Shown piece after piece: positions 34,607-45,829 of a DNA stretch of 64,000 nucleotides. The notes below the pieces were generated by a model. It was not told where the DNA came from, did no database searches, and worked only from the letters and a program-made list of their open reading frames with translations. The stretch is taken from assembly GCA_028386065.3 (NCBI GenBank), contig JAKUCV010002215.1:16649-80648 (forward strand), given 5' to 3'. The stretch's first letter is position 1, and each line of letters opens with the position of its first letter. The translations under genes were made by a program, and so were the position numbers. The DNA comes from Turnera subulata (lineage: Eukaryota > Streptophyta > Magnoliopsida > Malpighiales > Passifloraceae).

Positions 34607-35350
34607 TTAAACCATAGCCAACCCAAGAATGCCAAATGCAGCCGCAATCCAGCCAAAGTATGCAACCTTGGTAGCTGATGATGAGGGTGAGGTAGGAGAA
34701 GGAGCAGGAGATCCCCACATATCCATCACAGTAATGGCTAGCTTTTGGTTCCCTGACTCACAGTGATTGCCAAAACCACAAATGTACCATTTCCTTCCTG
34801 GAGTTGAGAGTGTAATCACATCATTTCCACTAGTGAACTTCTCTGCTCCAGCAGGGGCCATGCACTGTTGGAACCCAGTTCCATTAACTTTGATCACATT
34901 GTGTGATCCTTGTGGATACTTAAAAACTGCATGCACCAAAAAAAAGTGATCAGTACTTGTATCTTGTTTTTTTTTTAATTACTAGTATTAATTTAGAAGC
35001 TCATATAGTCATAATTAGCCCATTTTTTAGCCGAGTCCCCGTCTGCTGAATAACAAGTAAATTTTCTTGTTCTTAATAATAAAATTTTTAAAAGTACATG
35101 GCAACTAGTCTTGTAAAAGAAATAATTGGGAAGACTTGTTCAATAAAAAAAGATTGTGAAGAGTAATATAGTGATAGGAAGTACCGAGTGTGTCTCCAAC
35201 ATGGAATTCTTTTCCCTGAGCCCAAGCTTGATAATCAAAATTGTTGTTATTCCAACCTGCATCATCACCCACCACATGTTGGGTTGCCAAAGTTGAAGGA
35301 ACAAAGACTGCAGCAAGGACAATGATCATGAAGATCTTGGAAGAAGCCAT
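34607..35350 (-). CDS. Phytocyanin (stellacyanin/uclacyanin-like), copy 2
   Basis: Two exons (35350-35185 and 34926-34607) with the same phase-1 intron position as copy 1, giving 161 aa. The signal peptide ends near A-T-Q, followed by H-V-V-G-D-D-A-G-W. Copper ligands are His in S-H-N-V, Cys in Y-I-C-G, His in G-N-H-C, and Gln in S-G-N-Q-K. The C-terminal S-P-A-P-S-P-T-S-P-S-S-S tail plus hydrophobic end predicts GPI anchoring. High similarity to copy 1 over both exons shows a tandem duplication. The start codon at 35350 is the only one giving a signal peptide. Confidence 0.93.
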
Positions 35351-35981
35351 TATGAGTTATGAATTATCTAATTTCGGCTTTGCTGTTAGCTAGCTAGCTG
35401 TAGATTTCTTCAAATGCTTCAGTTTTGAATTGCTTGTTGCAAAGTGCTCAAACCCATTCCTATTTATAGATTCTTGATACTAGAAAAAAAGGTAAATACA
35501 TTTCGGGTCCGGCTTGGGACGGCAGTAAAGAGGCAGTGCCCCAATGGAAGGACCAATTCTTGAATTTGTAGCATTACAATGCAAAGATTACCTTCCTTGA
35601 AGGGCTCACACGGTTTTCAAATCGGCTTAAAATAAAAGATTAGCATATGAGTGTGATATGTGAATGTTTCCTTGGACTTGTATGGACTAGGGGCCGGCCT
35701 AATGTATTCACATAATATTGTTTATCCATCTAATTTTACTATTCGACAAAAAAAGAATTACTAGATCCAAAATCTTTGTAAAATCACTGCCTACTGGTAG
35801 GAGTGTGTTCTTTTGGTAGGTGTGTGTTCTTGAAACGACTTCTTGTGCTACAAAATTTGACCTAAATAATTCTTCTTCTTACTTTTTTTCTTTTTTCAAA
35901 ATTTCGCTGTTAGGGAATATAACCATTCGCCCCCCACCACCTCTTGATTTTTTTTTTTAACTGAAAAAAATAATGAAAAAC
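35351..35981 (-). promoter_or_regulatory. Promoter side of phytocyanin copy 2, cut by Copia element 1
   Basis: About 630 bp of AT-rich upstream DNA lie between the start codon and the left Copia LTR at 35982. A TATTTATAG stretch at about 35460 (plus-strand reading) could serve as a TATA box on the minus strand. No ORF is seen. Confidence 0.4.
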
Positions 35982-36194
35982 TGTTGTAAAATAAATGTGG
36001 TAAATGGTGGTGAATGTCATTATCCCACCTACCCATCATTTGTATTGTTTCTCTATATATATGATGTACTCAAAACACAGAAGAGATTTTTGAACTGAGT
36101 ATGACGAGCTCATCTTCTTCCCAGTTCATTACCTTCCTCTCTTTTCTCTCCTTCTTCTCCTTTATTCTCTACATTAAATACAATATTTATAACA
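35982..36194 (+). repeat. Left LTR of Copia element 1
   Basis: It starts TGTTGTAAAATAAATGTGG and ends TTTATAACA. It contains TATATATATGATG as likely TATA region and a CT-rich downstream part. Confidence 0.88.
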
Positions 36195-36297
36195 CGTTAT
36201 CAGCACGAAGAGCTCCTTCCTGAAGAAGAAAACCGGCAAAGAGAAGAAAGAAAGAAGACAGAAAAATCAAACCAGAAAACGAACCAAAACGAAGAAG

Positions 36298-37090
36298 ATG
36301 AACTGCACCCCCTCATGGTACTGTTCACCGTGTGACGTTCCGGGCCGCTGCTCGTCACACCGCCGGCACCACTCTCTTTCCCGCACTGTCGCCTATCGCC
36401 CGACGTCTTCTCCATCCCCTGCCACCACCGGACGCGCCGCTGGGGTGAAGAAACCCGACGGCCACGCCCGCGACACGGCAAGATCCGTCGGGTCTGCCAC
36501 CTCCTCTCCTCCCTTGTTGCCGTCGCCGCACCGCCGCCTGTGTTCCTCCTCTTCTCCGTGCTCGCGACCGCCACCAGCAGCCACGACGCCGTCTTCCTCG
36601 CGTCGTGCTCGCGCCTCCTTCCTCCATCACGCTGCTGTCAAGCCGTGGCCGCCCAACCTCCTCCTTCTTCCTCTCGTCGCTGACTGGGTGGATGTGTGGG
36701 TGAGATTGACGATGACCCTTACCCCTCCCTTTCACATTCTTTTTCTCATCCTTTAATCAACTCTCTGTGTGGATTGATTTGTCTTGGATGCCTCTGTTAT
36801 TGTTTCTGTGGACGTGGGTGTTGGTGTTGTTGATGATTGATATGGTGGTGTGGTTGAGTTTTGGTGTTTGGTTGGTGGCCGTGGAGATGGCGGGTTTGAT
36901 GGTGGCCGGATGTGTGGTTTTTTTTTTTTTTGGTAGCTTGTTTTGGATGGATCTGGGTTGGCTTGTGTCTGGGCTTGTGGGCCGAGTTGTTGACCATGGC
37001 CTGGGCCAAGTGCACCTGGGCTATTTTTAGAGTGATGTGGGTTTGGACATGGGCTGTTGTCAGGCCTACTGTTCATGGCCCATGCAGAAA
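36298..37090 (+). other. GC-rich leader block of Copia element 1
   Basis: CpG-rich sequence of Ser/Pro/Arg codon character is followed by a GGGTGAGATTG donor-like site (about 36699) and TGGGCT/GGCCCA-rich DNA ending ACTGTTCATGGCCCATGCAG. The same order and several identical words occur in the LTRs of the 9314-31979 family. The 152-codon frame over it is not conserved as protein between copies. Confidence 0.6.
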
Positions 37091-37121
<31 letters not shown>

Positions 37122-38329
37122 GAGGCAAATAATAATGGTAAATAAAATCTAGATGGATTATATATTGTGATTAAAAAAGGGGGTAGATAATTAATACTGC
37201 TGAAAGATTTATCGAGTAAGCATATTTTATGTTTTTATTTAAATTTCGATTGGGCTATTAAAAAGGCCTATTGCATTTAATTCTCGCTTTTAATTTCATT
37301 TATGTTTTGCTTAGGCTCATACAAGGCCCATCACTTTTATTTTTCGGTTATTTATTTTTAGTTGGGCTAATTAATAAAAGGCCCATATTTATTTATTTAA
37401 TTTAATTATGTCTTTTATTTAATTAATTTTTAGAATTATGTTAATATTACAACATTTGTATCCGAGGTCCTTAAAATTTTCGGAAGAAATTTATCATGGG
37501 CATCAAAATGTGGAAATGTATTTAAATGATAATAGTCTGGAAGACTCATTGAAAGAAAAAGGGCAAAGACCGGAAGTATTATTGCCAAAAGATCCTGCAG
37601 ATCTTTAAATAAAAAAATTAGAAAAAATATAAACCACCAGAAGTTGGAAATTATATGACCACCAGAAGATGGATGTTCTCCCGAAAATCATATTACTAGT
37701 GTATGCACCTGAAGTTGCAAGTTTTAAATTTATACAATACAGTTATATTTCGAATGAATTCTCAGATTATATTGTGTGTGGAGAATATATTATTGTTGTT
37801 GATACGAAAAGAAAACGATTTAATTATCATATATGCTCCTGCAGTAGCAATATGGTGAAAGAGAATCCACGAAATATTTGATTTAATCCCATGTCTCATT
37901 GTAACAATTGGCCCTGCTCCATTCCCTGAGAAGAATGTGATTGTATGTAATAATTTTGATTATGGGTATGAACATTCGATTGGACTCAAACAGGCCTTAT
38001 AACAGGCATCGAATAAATGGTTATCAAATGTCCCTGAAGGGCAAATCTAATATTGATGAAACCGTTGCTTACCCTAAAGGTGCAAGCCAATATACCCTGA
38101 AGGTACAAGTCAATATTGAATGATTTTATTTTATGCTCAACTTTATTATTATTTGTTATATTTATTATATTATGTTTATTTCATGCATGTTATTACTGCT
38201 AAATTTTTAATGTGAACATAAAACTATCATTGACTCGGGTATTTGTCATGAAGACAATGCAATGACATATTCCGTATTTAATAAACGGAAATTATTCATC
38301 AGTAACAATGATAGTACAATCTCAAGAAA

Positions 38330-39000
38330 ATTAATATGCTCTAGAAGAGCACAAGTTTACTATATTCTAGAAGAGTATATATTTAAGCTCCAGAAGAGCA
38401 TAACTTTCACTATACTTTAGAAAAGTATATATCTAAGCTCCAGAAGAGTACAAGTTATATTATGCTCTACAATAACACATATTTACGCTCCAGAAGAGCA
38501 TGAGTTTTAATATGCTCCGGAAGAGTAAAATGTTTATGCTCCGGAAGAGCTTGAATTTTTATTATACTCCAGAAGAGCATAAACTTCATTATAATCTTGA
38601 AGAATACAAACTTTCATACTTACAATAATTAATGAATATTATGTTGAGACAATAAGTGAAAGCGATATTGAATATCCCCGTATGTTAAAATGACTACGAC
38701 CGCTGAAAACAAATAAGTCGTGGAACGTTTACCAGCGTTATTTTGTAGATTGTGCTACATAAATATTCAAGTAATAAAAACTTACCATACCCAGCCAGAA
38801 GCTGGAATGCACTAGCCTGAAGCTAGCATTTTTAAGTTATTAAATACACGATTTGTACAGCTCGAAGCTGAGACCAACTAGAAATTGGCTGATAGATATG
38901 TAATTTACAGCTGGTAAATAATTTCTTTAAGTTATCATATCCAACCTGAAGCTGGCATATAAATAGCAGCCTCAAGCTAGCACCAACTTGAAGTTGGTTC
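38330..39000 (+). repeat. Hairpin-rich repeats with (C/T)NGAA loops, Copia element 1
   Basis: Units such as TGCTC-TAGAA-GAGCA, GCTC-CAGAA-GAGC and TATACTT-TAGAA-AAGTATA, then CCAGC-CAGAA-GCTGG, CTAGC-CTGAA-GCTAG and CCAAC-TTGAA-GTTGG. The pentaloop is nearly constant while the two stem arms change together. A similar stretch lies at about 43670-43800 and 44990-45240 in element 2. Confidence 0.7.
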
Positions 39001-39539
39001 ATGGATTTATTGTTTGGCATGACCGGTTGATCCATCCCGGATCAATGATGATGCACGAAATTTATTTGATCATTCATTGAAAAACCAGAAGTTTTACAAT
39101 CAATGAATTTTCATATGTTTGTTTGCTGCAAAATTAATTATACGGCCTTCCTAAGATGAGATTGGCCTAGAATCACCAGCAAATTTGGGAATAATTCAGG
39201 GACATGTACTGGAACTAATAAATCCTTCGTGTTGACCATCTAGGTAATTTTTACGATGCATCGACTAGATGGTCCATTGTGCGACCCAAGTTGGCATTGT
39301 GCGCACTTATTTTAATGATTAAGCCACTTGCGGGTACATATCCCGACTTATGTTATTAGACTATATGTCTAGATAATGTTGGTATATTTCTTCAATGGAT
39401 AATGTATATCATTGGAAATAAACCCAAACAGATCTGGGGGAATATTGACAATTGATTGCACGACCATTGCTAATGAAATATTACTGATTGAGAAATTGAT
39501 ATTTTACATGCAGCAGCACTTGTGTGCATCAAGCCAACA

Positions 39540-41500
39540 AGTTATCATAAGGTCTCCCCATTTAATTGGTTCATGGTCACGAACCTAGTAACTCCCATCT
39601 TTGGACCATTTAATGCTCCATCACAGTATAGTAAAATCGATCCTTAAAGAAGAATGGGAATATTGTTGTGTATGTTGGGTATGAATCTCCATCAATTACA
39701 AAGTAATTGAAACCATTGAGGAATGATTGGAGATTTGTTTATTGTTAATTTAATGGAAGAGTTTACCCAACATCAAGCAGAGAAAATAAGCAACTGGATC
39801 AAGAAATTATTGAAATGCATTATCAATGTATGATTGTTGATCCTCAAACAAGTGTGTGTGAACCTGAAGTTCAGAAGATGATTCATTTGCAGGAAAATTG
39901 ATATGAAATTGCCAGACACATAAAGTGACCAAATCTTATATACCAGCTGCAAATGCTCCTGTTCAAATTCATGTTCCAGAAGAACAAGTATAGTATGCAA
40001 ATGAATCCAAGGTGCGCCAGAAGCGTAGAATATACTCGGTTCCAAAGAAAACGAAATTCTCAATAGAGAAAAAGGAGCAAATAGATAAGATGGCCCCAGT
40101 AAGAAAAAAAAAGGGCCTCCAGTAGAGGTTCATATTAAAAGTCCTCAAGATGAGGAAAATCCTCCAGAAGAGGTTTTCTGACACAATTGATAAAGTTCCA
40201 GAAGTTACTCTGGTACCTGAAATAAGTGAAAATAATGAGATCTCAATCATAGTGTCAGGAATATGATGGAACCGACGTAAAATAACCATCGACGGAATAT
40301 TTGTTTTATAGCGCTAAATCTTGTGAAAGAAAATGAGGATCATGAACCTACATCATTTGTTGAATGTAGGCGCAGAATGATTGGCCAAAATAGAGAAATA
40401 TAATTAAGACTGTGTTAGACTCGCTTGTGAAGCTAGGAATTTTTCGGACCTGTAGTCCATACAACAGTGGCATAAAGTCGGTCGATTATAAAAGGTGTTT
40501 GTGCGAAAAAGGGGAAATAGTGAAATATAAAGCGCAGTTTGTCGCACAAAGCACGACTTGTCGCATGTCGTACAAGATTTTGCTCTACGACCTAGTATTT
40601 AATTGTGAGGAGATATACTCCCCTGTGGTGGATGCAACTATTTTTTTGATAAGTCTGGCATTATATGAAAAGAATTAGAAATGCATCTAATGGATGCTAT
40701 TACAGCCTATTTTTATGAATCCATAAGTCATGATATATACATGAAGATCTATGAAGGATCCAAGTTGCCTGAAGCAACGAATTCCCGGAAATATACAAAA
40801 TTATGTTGTTCTTCATATAGTTCGAACCAATTTGGGTATTTATTATGATTCTTGCATATATGCTCTATGTATTTTATTTAATTAGTTCATATGTGAATTA
40901 ATTATTATCATTCTTGATGATTAATGATTTAGATATTACTATTGTGATCTAAATATGATTGGAACTCCTGAAGAAGATTCCAAACGCCGTGCTATATTTT
41001 AAGAAAGAATTAGAGATGGGAAAACCTCAAAAGATAATTAGCTTGGTCCTGAAATACACTATTAAAATGTAATTTATCTTGCTAGTGACATGAAGCCTGA
41101 AGCTTTGTCATAAACTTGTTAGCAAAATATTATTTTGCTCTAAAATTTTCATAAAGCCTGAAGCTCTCCATTATCTTGGGGTATAATGGACATGTAATTA
41201 TTTTAACCTTGTGAGTCCAAGAGGAATATAGTTTGTTTTGCAGGTACAAGTCATTGATATGATCCACATAAAGCACCAGCAGATACCTGAAGTATCATGG
41301 CAAACACAAAATAAAGTATTGTTGCTACCATTGCAAATAATGCAGAAGCCAGTCGAGACTGTGCTTGGCTAAGTTTGATGATGCTACACATTCAACATTC
41401 ATATGGATACATAGCAACAAAGATGCTCCAATAACAAATTATGATGATAATGCTGCCTATATTCTCCAATTAAAGTATCAAAAGTGATCGGATAGTATCT
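39540..41500 (+). pseudogene. Copia integrase-RT-RNase H remnants, element 1
   Basis: Scattered frames give, in order: the integrase C-terminus (V-G-Y/V-G-M-N-style G-Y-E-S-P-S-I region at about 39670, P-E-V-Q-K-M-I-H-L-Q at 39850), the S-D-T-I-D-K-V-P-E-V linker (40180), RT start S-V-D-Y-K-R-C...Y-K-A-Q-F-V-A-Q and E-E-I-Y-S-P-V-V-D-A-T (40470-40650), the D-I-Y-M-K-I segment (40730) and RNase H-like Y-E-D-N-A-A-equivalents (41440). Stops and deletions are frequent, and the RT active-site region is missing. Confidence 0.8.
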
Positions 41501-41612
41501 TTTTTCCTTCACCAAGTTTTTATCCCACTAGGTTTTTCTTGGTAAGGTTTTTAACGAAGCAGTTATTCCAAAAGCGTATACTATCAACCGTACAATGACA
41601 TTCAAGGGGGAG

Positions 41613-41825
41613 TGTTGTAAAATAAATATGGTAAATGGTGGTGAATGTCATTATCCCACCTACCCATCATTTGTATTGTTTCTCTATATATATGATGTAC
41701 TCAAAACACAAAAGAGATTTTTGAACTGAGTATGACGAGCTCATCTTCTTCCCAGTTCATCATCTTCCTCTATTTTCTCTCCTTCTTCTCCTTTATTCTC
41801 TACATTAAATACAATATTTATAACA
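41613..41825 (+). repeat. Right LTR of Copia element 1
   Basis: Its length equals that of the left LTR. The few substitutions suggest a fairly recent insertion despite the decayed interior, so the element probably moved as a non-autonomous copy. Confidence 0.88.
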
Positions 41826-41830
41826 AGAAT

Positions 41831-42028
41831 TGTTATAAATGTAGAAAAAACATGTGTGAATACTGTTGTTTACTGTGCTATCTACCTATCTACGTACATA
41901 AACCCACACTAAAAAATAAATTGAGATGAGCTAGAACTCATCTTCCGTTCATTTTCTACACTTCTCCTCTCCTCTTTTCATCATCAATTTGTTCATAATT
42001 CTTCCAATTTAACAGATTATATATAACA
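41831..42028 (+). repeat. Left LTR of Copia element 2
   Basis: It is 198 bp and differs from the LTR of element 1 over most of its length, although both end in TATAACA and are followed by the same primer-site-like string. Confidence 0.85.
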
Positions 42029-42089
42029 CGTTATCAGCACGATCTCTACCCAAAACTAAGCAGAAAAACACAAACCAAAACAAGCACAG

Positions 42090-42560
42090 TTGGCCACCCT
42101 TGAGTTACTATTCAAGGCAAACGGATCGGTGCCGATTCTCGCGTCACCGCCACCACCACGGCCCTCCACTCGCCGTCGCCGACCGACTGGCGCCTTCCCC
42201 ATCCCCTGCCGCCGCCAGACGCGCCACCAAGAGAGGAAAACCCGACGGCCACGCCCGACGACCCGCCGCTCTCGGACCCATCGCGACCCCACGAGCCGAC
42301 AGCAGCAGCGTGTCCCCCTACCGCCGCCTCTTCTCCTACCACGCTCGTCTCCGCCTCGCGCCGTCCGCCACTCGCTGCTCGCCTTGTCGTACCGTCACCA
42401 AGGTTGAATATGACCTCTGCCCGTTTCTGCAAACGGGTCGGGGCCTTGGTCTCATGACCTGGGCTGGTGCATATGGGCCTTGGACGCGGGCCTGCACGGG
42501 CCAGCAAGTTTTGGGTCAGCGCCTGGCCTGGGTTTTACACCTGGGCTGCACTATACAAGG
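42090..42560 (+). other. GC-rich leader block of Copia element 2
   Basis: CpG-rich sequence passes ACCAAG|GTTGAATATGACC (about 42400) into CTGCCCGTTTCTGCA..GGGTC, closely paralleling the junction in solo LTR D (20510-20550). ORFs over it are not conserved between copies. Confidence 0.55.
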
Positions 42561-42699
42561 CCCAAATTCAAAAAAAAATGGACCAATACTGTTCACGACT
42601 CGCTTTAAAAAAAAAGGGGATAAAAAAAAGGGAGAAAAAAAATTAAAAAAAAAAGAGAAAAAAAAAAAGAGGGAAAAAGAAGAAAAAAAAGAATTTATA

Positions 42700-43195
42700 T
42701 TGCCAAAATTTCGCATCTCGGGATATTCCCGGCAAGCCCAGAAGCGTTTGGCCAGAATCCGATACCTTGGGTTTTTCCCGGCAAGCCCGGAAGTGTTTGG
42801 CCGAAATTCAGTGTCTCGGGATTTTTCCTGGCAAGCCCGGAAGGCTATTGTATTTATTTTATTATTTTTCATTTGTATTAAGCTTGGGCTCAAATTAGGC
42901 CCATTACATTTTAATATTATGTTCTTTACATTTCAATTGGGCTCATATAATATTGTATTTAACTTCTCATTTTAATTTCTTTACGATTTTATTGGGCTCG
43001 TATAAGGCCCATCGCATTTACTTTGCGATAATTTAATTTTTATTGGGCTAATTTATAAAAGGCCCATTGCATTTAATTTTTAGTCATTTAATTTTTAATT
43101 GGGCTAGTTTATGTAAGGCCCATTGCTTTTAATTTTTCGGTTATTTAATTCTTCATTGGGCTAATTAATAAAAGGCCCATGTTTATTTATTTTAA
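42700..43195 (+). repeat. Two short tandem-repeat arrays in Copia element 2
   Basis: 42700-42845 holds about three units built around CCCGGCAAGCCC(A/G)GAAG..GTTTGGCC (near 55-60 bp each). 42940-43190 holds about four units of 55-65 bp, each with TTGGGCT..A(A/T)AAGGCCCAT. The second type also occurs in element 1 (37240-37390). Confidence 0.65.
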
Positions 43196-44023
43196 TTAAG
43201 TCTTTTGATTATGTTACTTGAATTTGAGGCCCGAAAAATTTCCGGAAGAAATTTATCATGGGCACTAAATGCTAAAATGCATTTATATGATAATAGTCTG
43301 GAAGACTAAATATAAGAGTCCAGCAGACTCAATAAAAGAAAATACAACGAAGAGTGGAAGTCTTACCGTTCAACAGATCCTGAAGATCCTTCAAAGGAAA
43401 ATCGAAAATAAAAACTATTACCACCAGAAGATGGAAATTATATGACCACCAGAAGGTGGATATTATACTTGCTTACCCTGAAGGAGCAATTTATTTTATA
43501 TTCAATTTATTTTATGTTCAGTTTAAATTATTTCGCATTGCAATTTATTTTATTTACTTTTCAGTACTTAATAATTGTTTCTAGAATAATGCCTCAAGCA
43601 TTAGTCTCGAAGACAATGCAAAATTGACATCCACAGGGGGAGAATTATATGTGTGGATGTCAATATAACATATTATGACTTCTCGAAATGAGAAAAAGAT
43701 TAACAAGCTCCAGAAGAGCATAAATAACGCATGTTTTAATATGATCTAGAAGATCGTACATTTACGCTCTGGAAGAGCATATACTCTTGAAGAGTACAGA
43801 CACCCCCAGTAATAAAATGAATTATTATGGATCCCAATGAATTGACTCTGATCTATTCTCTGAAGCGAATAAGACAGTATAATTATTTGTGCCTGTAAGC
43901 GTAAATGAGATAATAAATGGAAAAGGCTCAAAGTAAACATGAATATTATTATTGCATAAACGGATCTATAACTGGAGAACATTCAAAGAAGAATGGTTCT
44001 CATTCATATGTTTAAACAGTAAT

Positions 44024-44707
44024 CTATCTGTTGGGCTCAACATTAACCCTGAAACTCTGAGCCTCACCATTAATGTTGACCCTAACGCTGTCGTTCCAGG
44101 AGAACCACATGCCACCCATATTATTTTCTCCAGGTATCTCAAACCGATTCGTTGCAGGAAAACGGAGTGGGATTACGCCATGATTTTCCCCTGCTTGCCA
44201 CAAAGTCTCAGTAATCAGTACCATGTTAGGCTTGTACTGATTCTTCAGATCCCTTAAGGTACGCACAAAGTCTTGAGACCTTCTTGCTACACCCCTGTAA
44301 TTCCACAGTAAAAGTCGTACCTTAGGCCATGTAGGTGGTAACCCAGTCACCCCTGGGACACTCCGAGCCATCATGGAAACCTGATAATAACTGCTTTGAT
44401 TTAAAATTTGACATGAAGGCTCTAGCTGAAATTCCTGCAGTCTATTAGATATGAAAAACATAATAGAGTTAGCCGAGCCATAAAAGGAAGCCCTTAGATT
44501 GCTTTGGTCCTCTAGGAAGAATGTTTCTTCCATAGGAGTTACAAAGAACCTACATGAATATAGTTCATCAACAAACACTAAACGAGGAATTCTCGCCAGA
44601 TCATTCGGTAATTCCTCTTGCTGCTCATTCATCATGCTATATGCTAGCATGTTCCTCCTTCCTAGAGAGGCACCCTCAACAAAGAAGACAGTTGCTGGGG
44701 AAGGCAT
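44024..44707 (-). CDS. Antisense ORF1, intact copy: 227-aa protein with partial LINE-endonuclease-like C-terminus
   Basis: The frame is fully open. Residues 1-130 are unrecognised but well conserved among copies (F-F-V-E-G-A-S-L-G-R-R-N; E-E-T-F-F-L-E-D-Q; F-Y-G-S-A-N-S-I-M-F-F-I-S). Residues 131-215 resemble the first part of LINE endonucleases: W135-N136-Y-R-G, T-E167-T, and G-G-M-W-F-S-W at 198-204. The later catalytic Asp/Asn and His motifs are absent, so nuclease activity is doubtful. TATAAAAG (minus strand, 44759-44766) lies about 55 bp upstream. It agrees without gaps with copy 1 at 18141 (roughly three quarters identical by eye). It sits antisense inside a Copia element. Confidence 0.65.
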   Translation of the reverse strand: MPSPATVFFVEGASLGRRNMLAYSMMNEQQEELPNDLARIPRLVFVDELYSCRFFVTPMEETFFLEDQSNLRASFYGSANSIMFFISNRLQEFQLEPSCQILNQSSYYQVSMMARSVPGVTGLPPTWPKVRLLLWNYRGVARRSQDFVRTLRDLKNQYKPNMVLITETLWQAGENHGVIPLRFPATNRFEIPGENNMGGMWFSWNDSVRVNINGEAQSFRVNVEPNR

Positions 44708-44758
44708 TCTTTATGTGGTTTTTCTGAATCTATATGTTTCACCACATAATACTGCCCT

Positions 44759-44766
44759 CTTTTATA
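44759..44766 (-). promoter_or_regulatory. TATA box of antisense ORF1 (intact copy)
   Basis: On the minus strand it reads GGCTATAAAAGAGG, a good plant TATA context, 52-59 bp before the ATG. The corresponding positions in copies 1 and 2 carry TATAAAAG and CATAAAAG about 110 bp upstream. Confidence 0.55.
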
Positions 44767-45829
44767 GCCTGAGCTTAGACAACCAGGTGTCAGTATTTCA
44801 AATGTGGACCCTTTTACTTATCTCCGAAAAGATCCTAAAGATTTTTCAGTTTCACAAAACTCCAAAGTTACTTTTGAAAAACTTTGCTCAATAATTCTGA
44901 TCTTTTCTGACATGAGTGGCAGATATAAGCCTAAAATTGGCACATATATTGCAACCTGAAGCTAGCAATCTAAGTTATTAAACTTACCATATCCAGCCAG
45001 AAGCTGGAATCCACTAGCCTAAAGCTAGCAATTTTTAAGTGTTTAAATAAACAGTTTGCACAGCTCGAAGCTGAGACCAACTAGAAGTTGGCTGATAAAT
45101 ATGTAATTTATAGCTAGTATGCCCCAGCCAGAAGCTGGTAAATAATCTTCCTAAGTCATCATATCCAACCTGAAGCTGGCATGTATATATATAGTAGCTT
45201 GAAGCTGGCACCAACTTGAAGTTGGTACATGGACATATTGTTTGGTTTGATCGGTTGGGCCATCCCGGGTCAATAATGATGCACAAAATTTATTTGGTCA
45301 TTCATTGAAAAACCAGAAGTTTTTACAATCAATGAATTTCCATGTATTTGTTTGCTGCGAAATTAATAATACGGCCTTCCTAAGATGAGATTGGCCTAGA
45401 CCAGCAAGTTTGGGATTAATTCTGAGATATGAAAGCGGACTGATAAATCCGTTGTGTTGACCATCTAGGTAATTTTTTACGATACATCGACTAGATGGTC
45501 CATTGTGTGATGCAAGTTGGCATTATGCGCACTTATTTTTAATGATTAAGCCACTTGCGGATACATATCCCTAATTATGTTATTAGACTATACGTCTAGA
45601 GAATGCTGGTATATTTCTTCAATGGATAATGTATATCATTGGAAATAAACCCAAACAGATCTGGGGCAACATTGACAATTGATTGCAGGACCATTGATGA
45701 AATATTACTGTTTGAGAAAATGGTATTTTACATGCAGCAGTACTTGTGTGCATCAAGCCAAAAAGTTATCAAAAAATCCCCCCATTTTATTGGTTCATGG
45801 TCACGAACCTATCTTTGGACCATTGATTG

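Larger units (their letters stand above)
35982..41825 (+). mobile_element. Copia element 1 (degenerate, LTRs 213 bp)
   Basis: LTRs at 35982-36194 and 41613-41825 are both exactly 213 bp, TG...CA, and differ by only a few bases. CACGTTATCAGCACG, a primer-site-like string common behind plant Copia LTRs, follows the left LTR. A GGGGGAG polypurine tract precedes the right LTR. The interior holds a GC-rich leader (36298-36750), hairpin repeats (38330-38600, 38790-39000), and integrase, RT and RNase H remnants (39540-41500). Left flank AAAAC has no perfect partner at 41826 (AGAAT). Confidence 0.88.

Noticed and set aside
36298..36756. 152-codon Ser/Pro/Arg-rich frame at the start of Copia element 1
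   Set aside because: It covers the GC-rich leader module. The equivalent blocks in other copies do not preserve the same frame, so it is not supported as a protein.
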